Shown piece by piece: positions 55,854 through 64,000 of a stretch of DNA of 64,000 nt. Source of the stretch: Lindgomyces ingoldianus. Lineage: Eukaryota; Ascomycota; Dothideomycetes; Pleosporales; Lindgomycetaceae. Made by a program: the position numbers and the translations under genes. The notes under the pieces are model-generated. The model searched no databases, was not told the origin of the DNA, and saw nothing but the letters and a program-made list of their open reading frames with translations. The DNA lies in contig NW_022985164.1 of assembly GCF_010093535.1 (NCBI RefSeq), forward strand, positions 1,155,485-1,219,484. The letters run 5' to 3'. Every line of letters starts with the position of its first letter. The first letter of the stretch is position 1.

Positions 55854-58800
55854 CTAAATCCAAAGCAGCCATCTCAAAATATTCCAGCCTGCGCCAAACA
55901 CGCGACGAACCATGCCTGAAATGACCACGATAAGCCACAACCACCACATTACGCCCACGAGCGTCCACTCCACTAGCACCCAACCAACTCTCCTAACCCA
56001 TCTCATTCTTCGCCTCCTCATACGGATCATTCTCTCTATCTCATCGCTCACTTGTTTCACTGCTAGCGGCGCTGTTCCTGAAACATCGTTTGTAATTCTA
56101 ACAGCTTCGTCTCCACTACTGCGAACCCTTGGAAAGAGTTCTGATTCGACTCGAAATCTCAAGTCCCTGATGGTAGATATAAGATTTGGTACGCTGGAAC
56201 TGCGGAATTCGTCGGCAGAGCTGTGCAAGGCTTGAGTTGAAGCTTCAAGAGTTCTGGTGAGCATGCGTGCTGCTAAAACATGTTCTTCCTTCCTCGGAAT
56301 CGGGATCAACTCCGCATTTGCAACCCTTGCTGCGCGAATGAGGAAGGCTGGTGGTTTGCAAGTCCGCTTTTCTTGAGCTCGTCGAAAAATCTCCCTTGCC
56401 TTAATCCCAGAGCAAAGGAACAGGGCCCGAACGCGAGCAATATCAGCCTGGGTGATCGTGTTACCAGTGGTGGATACTTTGCGATGAAGTGTATTGCCAC
56501 TTTCATCGGTAATGCTCCAGTGACGTTTGCCTTCGAGTGTAGGTCGAGAGGTGCTACTTTGTCGGCTGGGATGATCTAATATCTTCGGGTTTGCAAGGGG
56601 TGTGAATGGGAGGCCTCCTCGCCCAACTCCTCCAGGACGCTCAAGGGTTCTGTTGAGTCGCTCTCGACCTGCACCAGGTGAACGTGGTCGGGATGGGCCG
56701 GGGGAAGAATTTGTTGATATAGATCGAAGGTCAATACGCGGAGGAGCAAGCCTATCAAACCGTGGAGAGCGGTTATTCGCCCGGTCTCGTGTTTGACGAG
56801 TGATGTGATCCGATAGCTGTGAGTCAGTTGCATATGCTTTGTCTATGTCGGGCTGATTAGAAGAGCGGAATGAGGGTAGCTCAAGATGGTAGCGGCTATT
56901 GTTCTGAGATGCCATGCTCCCAATTGTGGTACCCGTGTTATTGCGCGCAAACGATGGACGAAGTTTGTGTTTCGGTTTAGCTGAATCCTCACCCGTATCC
57001 GATTCATCAACAGGAGGATGACTTAATTCGGACTCTGAGTCGGTATACTCAACTGGACGATCTCTTCTGAAGATGAACCCCCCGACCTTGGACCCCTCGC
57101 TCTTGACCCCTTTGAAAAACCTGTTTACAGCAGAGCCGGGATCCTTTGCATCCTTGTCCTTTCTTTGAGCTCCTTCTGGGCTGTTTAGACTACTAACACT
57201 GTCATTTTTCCTGTGCGCCAGAAGATTTTTTACCGCACCAGGAGCTGAGAATATTGCGCTTCCGAAGGCATTACCTTCTGCGACCTCCTCGCTTGCCTGT
57301 CGAGAACCGCGTTTTTTATCTGTCCCGGCCGAGTCCGGCTCAAGCCTGTGACCTTTCGTGCTCTCGTCGGAACGAAATATGTCCAGTTTGCTGCGTTTTG
57401 GTTTCTTTGAAACCGATCCGGCCCTGCTTGGAGGAGGAGAAAGGTCAGCTCCAATGTAAGGGGAAAGGTTGGAGTAGATGGGCGTGTTCGGAGCTGTAGT
57501 ATCAAGATCTTCAAATGAGGATCTCGGCTCTCTTGCAGAGTCAGAAAACAGAACTTCCGTTCGCCTTGTGTTTAGGGGAAGTTTCAGATTAACCGCAGCA
57601 TCCATTAGGGCACTCCCATTGGGTATCTCCGCCATTTCCAAAGATTCTCGCGCAGTGTTACTGTTCACAATATCGGGATAGCCCTCACCCCACTTGTTCG
57701 GCGTATCGGGCGACACGACGTTAGAATGATTCATCTTAGCCTCTTCTGCTTCTTTCTCTATCATCTCCTTCATGCGTAGTTCAAGCGGACCCGTGTTGTT
57801 GTTTATGTCTATCACGCAACGCGGTTTCCTAGACCCACGCTTCTGTGAACCCGATTCAGAGTCAGAGGAATCGGTGAAGCTCCCAGACTGAGGTCTTGAA
57901 GCCCGCCAACCATGTTTTTTGTGCTTTGGGCTCTCTGATCGGAAGGCTGGAAGGAGCCTCCGTTTGCGACCGCGCTCGCTGGTAGGGTCACTCTCGTCCC
58001 CGGTCCCAAGCTCGGCAGACAGACGAGGCAGGCCTTCAACCCAACTTCTCCTTCTCTTCTCAGGATATTCCTTGCTTGCACGCGGTTGAAGGAAGTCTTG
58101 TCGAGGTGGTTCCTTGGGAGGGAATATCTTGCGACCATGATGGTCCTCGATTAAGATCTTGTTATCCTCTTGCTCGAGCCAGTGTGCATCAGCGAGAAGC
58201 TCTTCAGAGTGAACAACCCAGCCCATCCTTGGTCTCGGAGGCTTGCTGGGACCATTTTTCTTCTGGTGGTGTTCGTTGTGATATAGGGGCAATATGACGC
58301 CGTCCTGTTGGCGATAGCCTGGACGCTGAGATTCATGTTCCACCTTGTCCACCCAATCTCGGACTTTGTCTATGTCCAAGAACTCTTCTGGGTCATGGTG
58401 TAGTGCTTTCCTTTCTCGAGCTCTGCTCCTTCGATTTCGAATGTACTGGAGTGGATTGTACACACGGCCAAGTTCGTACTTGCTACCCGCATGCGACGGC
58501 GTCCGTGTGAGTTGCGCATGCGGACTGCCGGGCATATTGGTAGCGGAAACGATAAAATTTCCGGGAGCGGTTGCATCGGGCTTCAGCGGCGGCAAGTACT
58601 CCAGTAACCGAAGGTACTCGACTCTCAGTTCGATATATGCCCGAGCTTTATCTCTTCGGGCAAGCGTACTTTCTGAGGGGCTGAATGGCTGTCCGTAAAA
58701 GGACATGGAAGCACTACGAGGCATAGAGGTGGAGAGGTGGCGTAAAGCGGAAGGAGAGTTTCGTCCTGCACTCGGGGAAATATTTCGGGATACCCGCCGC

Positions 58801-59630
58801 TGTTCGTTGAGATACTGCCTTAGACTACCGCCAGCCCCATAGTTTCGGAAGCTCCCACCCGGTGGAATTGCAACAGAAGCCACTCGAGTTGAGCCTGGAT
58901 TCGGAGGGGCTATTAGTTGACCAGCGCTCAAGTTTCGTCTCCGGCTTTCGCTAAGATTCAGGGCCATATGAACGATTTGGTTTGGGTCTATTGCCACACG
59001 CGGTTGTCCTTCGCTGGAGTCCGTTCCGTTGGTAGCAGAAATGAATTCATGGACACTGTTCCTGTTTTTCGCAATGCGGAGCTCCCCACTGCCATGCCCT
59101 TGTCCATTCGCAGAATCGGTCCTGGTCCGGTCTTCTGCAGCACCTCGATCCCCCATAACAACACCTTGGGACAAGGGCGAGGTGTTCGACGGGCCCCGGT
59201 TCCCTACTCCGATTCGCTCTTGGTGTCCACTGCTATCAACCCCATGGACGGGATGCACATTGCGCTTTCCTTTTGGATCTCCTCCACGGACATCGGTATG
59301 ATGCCGGTCTCGGCTCCTCGGGCCTGTGGGAAATGTCGGATCCAACAGAAAGCCACCAGACCTTCTGCTCCGATGTCTGCGATGCGCGAAGTCCTGCCCT
59401 TCTAAAGACTCAGCCTCGAGATCTGCTCCCACGTGTCTGGATACAGGCCCCTGCGCGCTTTGTCCTGAGCCGCTACTGTTCCTTGAGCCAGCGAGGCTCG
59501 GCCTCTGCGCTGAGCTCCCTTGTCCATTATTTCCGTAACTGCCTGAGAACCTCACGCCTAGAGTATGCGAAGATGTAGCCGACGGTTCGGAAGATACTGA
59601 AGGCCGGCCCTCGCTGGAGGGGCCTGACAT
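55854..59630 (-). CDS. 1258-residue membrane-anchored, mostly disordered fungal protein
   Basis: One intronless 3.8-kb exon, rare in this window. The start MSGPSSEGRPSV (59630) is the first ATG in a frame that is open further upstream. The N-terminal 300 residues are Ser/Gly-rich and disordered. Conserved-looking islands are ARRDKARAYIELRVEYLRLLEYLPPL, YNPLQYIRNRRSRARERKAL (near 388), FLDIDKVRDWVDKVEHES and MGWVVHSEELLADAHWLE (near 470). A long disordered Ser/Lys region follows. C-terminal helical parts (ITQADIARVRALFLCSGIKAREIFRRA, VANAELIPIPRKEEHVLAARML) precede two adjacent membrane segments (WVLVEWTLVGVMWWLWLIVVI; VFGAGWNILRWLLWI). It is probably tail-anchored by the C-terminus, with the bulk in the cytosol. 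The family is familiar from ascomycete proteomes but has no role I can name. Confidence 0.85.
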   Translation of the reverse strand: MSGPSSEGRPSVSSEPSATSSHTLGVRFSGSYGNNGQGSSAQRPSLAGSRNSSGSGQSAQGPVSRHVGADLEAESLEGQDFAHRRHRSRRSGGFLLDPTFPTGPRSRDRHHTDVRGGDPKGKRNVHPVHGVDSSGHQERIGVGNRGPSNTSPLSQGVVMGDRGAAEDRTRTDSANGQGHGSGELRIAKNRNSVHEFISATNGTDSSEGQPRVAIDPNQIVHMALNLSESRRRNLSAGQLIAPPNPGSTRVASVAIPPGGSFRNYGAGGSLRQYLNEQRRVSRNISPSAGRNSPSALRHLSTSMPRSASMSFYGQPFSPSESTLARRDKARAYIELRVEYLRLLEYLPPLKPDATAPGNFIVSATNMPGSPHAQLTRTPSHAGSKYELGRVYNPLQYIRNRRSRARERKALHHDPEEFLDIDKVRDWVDKVEHESQRPGYRQQDGVILPLYHNEHHQKKNGPSKPPRPRMGWVVHSEELLADAHWLEQEDNKILIEDHHGRKIFPPKEPPRQDFLQPRASKEYPEKRRRSWVEGLPRLSAELGTGDESDPTSERGRKRRLLPAFRSESPKHKKHGWRASRPQSGSFTDSSDSESGSQKRGSRKPRCVIDINNNTGPLELRMKEMIEKEAEEAKMNHSNVVSPDTPNKWGEGYPDIVNSNTARESLEMAEIPNGSALMDAAVNLKLPLNTRRTEVLFSDSAREPRSSFEDLDTTAPNTPIYSNLSPYIGADLSPPPSRAGSVSKKPKRSKLDIFRSDESTKGHRLEPDSAGTDKKRGSRQASEEVAEGNAFGSAIFSAPGAVKNLLAHRKNDSVSSLNSPEGAQRKDKDAKDPGSAVNRFFKGVKSEGSKVGGFIFRRDRPVEYTDSESELSHPPVDESDTGEDSAKPKHKLRPSFARNNTGTTIGSMASQNNSRYHLELPSFRSSNQPDIDKAYATDSQLSDHITRQTRDRANNRSPRFDRLAPPRIDLRSISTNSSPGPSRPRSPGAGRERLNRTLERPGGVGRGGLPFTPLANPKILDHPSRQSSTSRPTLEGKRHWSITDESGNTLHRKVSTTGNTITQADIARVRALFLCSGIKAREIFRRAQEKRTCKPPAFLIRAARVANAELIPIPRKEEHVLAARMLTRTLEASTQALHSSADEFRSSSVPNLISTIRDLRFRVESELFPRVRSSGDEAVRITNDVSGTAPLAVKQVSDEIERMIRMRRRRMRWVRRVGWVLVEWTLVGVMWWLWLIVVISGMVRRVFGAGWNILRWLLWI

Positions 59631-60463
59631 ATTCTGGCGTCTGGTATTGTTACCTTTGTCGAGCTTCGAGGTGCATGGTCGCGGGTGGATCGTCGCTGTG
59701 AGCGAACGCGGACAGTGAATGACAGCGTTAGGGGGGAATGTAGCGAAGCGAAGGCTGGTCGACGAGAGAATAAGAACGTGGGGAAGCGTGGACAAGTGAA
59801 AGGAGCAAGCTGGTCAATTGCGGCGGTAGAAGGAGGACATTGTTTTCAGTCAAGCATCGATGTCACAAACCCCAGCCGGCATGCATAGCATCACTAGCGC
59901 GAAGCCTCGGCTGCACGGACGCTCCTCAACACCATTGCTGGCGCGTCTTTGCCATCGTGGAAGCAGGCGACTGTGAGCATTGCGTCACAGTAAGCAAGGT
60001 GTGCACACCCCACATTTTAGACAAGTCAGCATTAAACTTCTATCCCAGCGCTGTTTGCATCGCTAAACACTGAGCATCCTCAACAAGGCGCATGGAAAGA
60101 ATTTCGAACATATAAAACGAAAACATGGGTTGTTGCACGAAGGTGTAGTAGCTACCATTCCAATGGCGCCAGGCTCCACACAACCCTAATCAATTCCAGG
60201 ACATTTGTACCCCCCACCCAATTTCGCTCTTTTCTCCAATCTCTATCATATCAAAACTGCGTCATGAGATGCACCTGTCAAACTTCTTCCGCTTGTGAGA
60301 GGCGGAGAATGCCTCAAAGGAGACCCTACTTGGAGATCGAAGATACAAACTTCCATGTCCTTCATTTCGGGAAGAAAGCGACTTGTCGGTTATAACAAAC
60401 CTCATCGTCGCTTTCAGTGTGGAATTCTTTTAAGCTTCCTGGAACCGCCACCAAAGGTGCAGT
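59631..60463. other. intergenic, about 830 bases
   Basis: Promoter of the 1258-residue protein gene and 3' flank of the PAP2 gene. No gene seen. Confidence 0.45.
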
Positions 60464-62269
60464 TTAAGATGTAGTGCCCGCAGCATGTGGTGGAACAGCT
60501 GGCGCCGCCTCCCTATTCAAGTCGACAATGTCTCCAGTCGGAGGAAGATGCGCTGGAGCACCAGCGGCATTGCCTGGCGGCGGTGGGCTAGGGTTCGGAG
60601 TCATTCCGGCTGGGGGGTGGTATCCCGTATCCGTAAAGGTTCCGGCTACCGGGTTATATGCAGCTCCGCTTTGAGGTGCTGAGAGGGTGTATGTCTGTTG
60701 AAGTTCGTAATTTTCTTCGTCTTCTGAGGATGAGTAGTCGTAAGAGTCGTGATGGCTTGCTGCCTCATTGGCGAAAGGGTTTGTTGCGCGCATTTGGGCT
60801 TGGTATTTGGAAGCCTTTGTTGATGTCGTTGAACCTAGGTTGTCGCCTCTCTGCATGCTGTATTGTGACGAAGGACCTCCAGGATATTGATCATTCTGCT
60901 GCTGCCTCTGCCGCTGTGAAGCCGAGATCTGTTCACGGAAGACATTGCCCCCATGCTCATTAAGCCCATCCCCAACCACTGTTTGCGAGGAGAAGCCCGA
61001 TGCAGAGCCCACTTCTTCATCAGTGGGTGCTCGTACTGGCCTTAGGGGCTGCACATCCTCCTCAAGTTGAATGACTGGTCGCGGGGGTCCCATTGGACCG
61101 CGTCCCCAGCTGCGGATCGGAAAGGCGCGGCCTTTGTGCCAGGTCTCCGTCACAGGCGGGAAGTACTGCCTATATGAACCCCAGGCTACAAGAATGCCGA
61201 GAAAGCTACCTGAGAGAACGTCGAAAGGGTGGTGGCGGGCATCCATGATGCGGGAGCCAGCGACGAGGGCGGCAGCCAGCGTTGGAATCATGACAATGAA
61301 TGCCTTCCAGACTTCTCCCTTGGAATCCAGAACGTGCATTTTTGCGGCGAGGTAGAGGGAGAGATAGTAAAGGCCCGCAAAGGCAGCTAGAAATGTTAGC
61401 ATAGTCTTGCTCAAATGGAGGCAGGGTGATGTACTGCTACTGTGTCCTGAAGGGAAGCTTCTGAACCCGTCTTTCAGAATGGCGTTGTTTTCTTGAGTGC
61501 AGATATCATGGGTAGATAGTTTGAGCGGATCCTCGGTGTAGTTTCCTGGCACCTGACACCTGGAAACTGTTAGTCATTTGTCTCTCTCCTGCGGCGCATG
61601 TGGGGGCCTACCGAGAGATGAGATCAGGTCGTGGCTTCCCAATCGCATTCTTTAGAGCTCCTAAAATCACTATTAGCATCATGGGTCTCACGGCACACCG
61701 CTTTGGCCACGTACCAGTAATTGTAAATGCGGCGCAAACACTCAACCCCAAGCCCAAAATACCGCAGTTCAACTCCCATAACCTATCCTTGAACCTGTAT
61801 CTGCCAGTGAGCCGTCTCCTTCGCCCTCCTTCCAATGGCATCGACTTGGAGTGTGAGAAGATTCCATCGATGACCAAAGTATATATGGCGATGATGCCTG
61901 CGGGCGCAGCAACCGCGATAATGACTAGCTCAGGGACAGGTATTCGTTCGTGCACGGCATATGGGTAGTGGAGAGTATAGTTCTGTAGGGAAAAGGGTTG
62001 GTGGAAGGGCTCGACGGCATCAAGGGCATAGAAGGTTACGATGAGGACGCTGCAGTGCGTATTCGTTAGCTGGGGTCCGAGTTTGGGAAGGAGGTCGTGT
62101 GCCGGGGGTTTCCTACAGAATTATGACATAGTCGAGTATGTATCTGCGCGTATTAGCATCTCTACGTCTCTTAGAATGGTTGCGCATCTACGTACGAGAG
62201 GATGACCGTCTTGGGGAGTTTCTTCTTGGAGAAAGCACTCAGGCGATCAGGGAGTTTGTAGTTGTCCAT
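60464..62269 (-). CDS. PAP2-family lipid phosphatase (DPP1/LPP-like)
   Basis: It dephosphorylates lipid phosphates such as phosphatidate or diacylglycerol pyrophosphate on the luminal side of a membrane. Six exons join in phase: 62269-62196, 62143-62117, 62049-61715, 61660-61612, 61559-61435 and 61386-60464, giving 510 residues. The three catalytic motifs are complete: K-x6-RP in KNAIGKPRP (from residue 149), PSGH in SFPSGHSS (His201) and SR-x5-H-x3-D in SRIMDARHHPFDV (248-260, His255). Six hydrophobic segments surround them. A long cytosolic C-terminal tail (about 220 residues) rich in Pro, Gln and Gly is not part of the core family and exceeds yeast Dpp1. The second exon is only 27 bases. 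Confidence 0.93.
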
Positions 62270-62993
62270 TCCGAATTACCGCATCCAGCTACACCGACAA
62301 GGAAGAACAGTCCTGAGGCTCAAATGGGCTACTTTTCTAGCGCAAATAGTATGCACAGCGAAGAGAAGGCAAGTCGCACGCGGCCGCCAAGCAGCTGCGG
62401 GATGTGATTGTTTCGTTGGTCGAGCTTCTAAGGGTTCAAAACAGGCGGCCCTCGCGGAGAGACGCACAATGCAAAAAGAGACGAAAAACTAGTCAGGTCA
62501 ACTGGGTGTCTTTGTAGTCGGCTTCTTCCCATCAGCTCCCCAGCGAAGAGGGAGGCCGTAGAGTGCAGGTCAATCGCCTGTCAGCTTCCACATCGAACGC
62601 TCAGCCACGGTCCACCAAGCCTAGGCTAGCGCCTAGCATTGTCCTTGGCGGTGCTCACGCATCGTCATGCCGGTTTCGTCCAAGAACACCACAACAGTCG
62701 AGCGAATCGAGGCCATCTATGACGACAATCCAACTCGCCGGCGCAACAACATGCGATGCGTGGCGTCCGATGCAGAACAATTTGTTTCCTCCAGACCCTG
62801 GACTGACGCGGCATGTCGCCTGGACAGGCTAAAACCATGTGGCGCACGTTTCGCACTAGTCCAAAAGAGGTATCGCGCAACGGACCCGGCCCTCGGCTTA
62901 TTTTTACACTCAACACCATAATCTTCTCTTCCAGGTCTATTTCTGTATGCCATTGGTCAGGCTCGTCTTTGCAGATCGCACCTCGCTCTCATC
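62270..62993. other. divergent promoter region, about 720 bases
   Basis: Shared by the PAP2 gene (minus) and the alpha/beta hydrolase gene (plus). No gene seen. Confidence 0.5.
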
Positions 62994-64000
62994 ATGGCCA
63001 GTCTGCTAGACAGAGCGACCAGTATCATATCGTCACCAAAGATCGTCCAAGGGACACACTCTTCCAATCTACCCAGTCTTCCCAATCTTTCCAGTCTTCC
63101 TGTATCATCTCGTCTTCCCCTGTATCTTTCCGCAGGAGCGGCGTCTGTCGGCCTTTTGCTCTTTATCAACTCATTAAGAGGCTTTCCCAACTCTGGGGGA
63201 ACCAAAGTTATTCCGTCGCCGAGAGAAACCCTCCTGCCCCGATTATCAACAGACGAGACCAAGAACCTGCCGTATCCACCATATGCCCTTCCTGGAGCCC
63301 GCGATGTGGATTCGCCATATGGCACTACGCGGGTGTACGAATGGGGACCAAAAGATGGACCGAAGGTTCTCCTTCTTCACGGCATAAGTACCCCCAGCAT
63401 TGCACTTGCGGGCCTGGCTTATAAACTTGTCGAGAAGGGATGTCGAGTGATGCTGTTTGGTAGGTGGCAATGAAGTCTTTTCAATCATTTGTCGTCAATC
63501 TCCTTGCTGCTCGTTTATTCCTTGAGAACTCTGGTTTGTTTTACCAAGCTCAACTCAACTTTTTATGACCATTTCGGTTGCGACTGGCAATACACAGAGT
63601 CTTCAGAGCCTTGTCAACCCCCATTTCATTCTCACCGCCATTTCAACTCAAACCCTCCTTCATCTAGAGTACGCCTGCGCCTACCATGGAACAATGGCAG
63701 AGTAGATTTGGTTAGTTAATCGTCCTGCCATAATCAAGAAGGACGTTAACAAGATGCAAATTTCTGTCTCGAATCACCTCTGTCATGTTCTGCAGAACAT
63801 ACCTTAGATATCTAGAGCATTTCCTATCCTCGCAATATTTCACAATCTATGCAGTCAGAAATCTCATTCATCCCCACTCAAGATTTTCGCACTGCCCAAA
63901 TCTCCTCGAAGACCACCAAACTCACCAATAATAGACCTCTTCTCTCGCGGCCACTCTTCGGGACCTTCTCCCGCCACAAACTCCTACTCCTCCGCTCTCT
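62994..64000 (+). CDS. alpha/beta hydrolase, N-terminally anchored (3' end outside window)
   Basis: Exon 1 (62994-63459) starts MASLLDRATSIIS. It has a membrane segment (LPLYLSAGAASVGLLLFI, about residues 42-60), an extended linker (PYPPYALPGARDVDSPYG), and the start of the hydrolase fold: TRVYEWGPKDGPKVLLLHG with the oxyanion HGIS loop, then AYKLVEKGCRVMLF. Exon 2 begins at 63935 (DLFSRGHSSGP) in correct phase and runs to the window end, so the nucleophile elbow lies outside. DLFGRGxS is the usual sequence after strand 4 in this family. The intron between them is 475 bases, several times the local norm. Substrate unknown. Confidence 0.82.

Overview
The window looks like nuclear DNA of a filamentous ascomycete (Pezizomycotina; possibly Leotiomycetes, from overall protein flavour only). 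The evidence is short GT-AG introns, mostly 50-85 bases, many with CTAAC- or CTGAC-like branch sites, and fungal-only families: Swc3, an AA11 lytic polysaccharide monooxygenase, Rtc5 and a CSC1/DUF221 channel. I see no rRNA, tRNA, CRISPR or prokaryotic operon. Gene models below were built by joining exons by eye so that splice sites and reading phase agree. Every joined model given as complete sums to a whole number of codons.

Layout. 1-10.2 kb: a partial SR-rich protein (minus), a large disordered protein (plus), mitochondrial elongation factor G (MEF1, plus) and an ABHD12-like alpha/beta hydrolase (minus) with a small TIR element in one intron. 10.2-15.2 kb: a decayed tandem duplication, a cysteine-rich surface glycoprotein (minus) and SWC3 (plus). 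15.2-29 kb: an accessory-like pocket with long gene-poor stretches, an FAD monooxygenase pseudogene, the AA11 enzyme, a polytopic membrane protein, an SDR pseudogene and a 303-base hAT-like MITE with an 8-base target duplication. 29-35.4 kb: a dense block with RTC5, mitochondrial bL36m, N-myristoyltransferase and a lectin-like membrane protein. 35.4-39.4 kb: about 4 kb without a confident gene. 39.4-45 kb: a PY-motif membrane protein, a Pro/Gln-rich conserved protein and mitochondrial uS8m. 45-64 kb: a large DUF8004-like protein, a MARVEL-like four-helix protein, a CSC1-type channel, a 1258-residue membrane-anchored protein, a PAP2 lipid phosphatase and the 5' part of another alpha/beta hydrolase running off the end.

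Themes. Three genes serve mitochondrial translation (MEF1, bL36m, uS8m), but they are dispersed and look like ordinary housekeeping genes. Several products act at membranes or in lipid modification: N-myristoyltransferase, a candidate N-myristoylated TLDc protein two genes away, PAP2 phosphatase, CSC1 channel and the PY-motif protein. I did not find a self-contained novel system such as a biosynthetic cluster, defence island or large transposon. The most interesting items are the two TIR elements, the in-frame last intron of N-myristoyltransferase whose retention would replace the catalytic C-terminus, the pseudogene pocket and several uncharacterised fungal membrane proteins.
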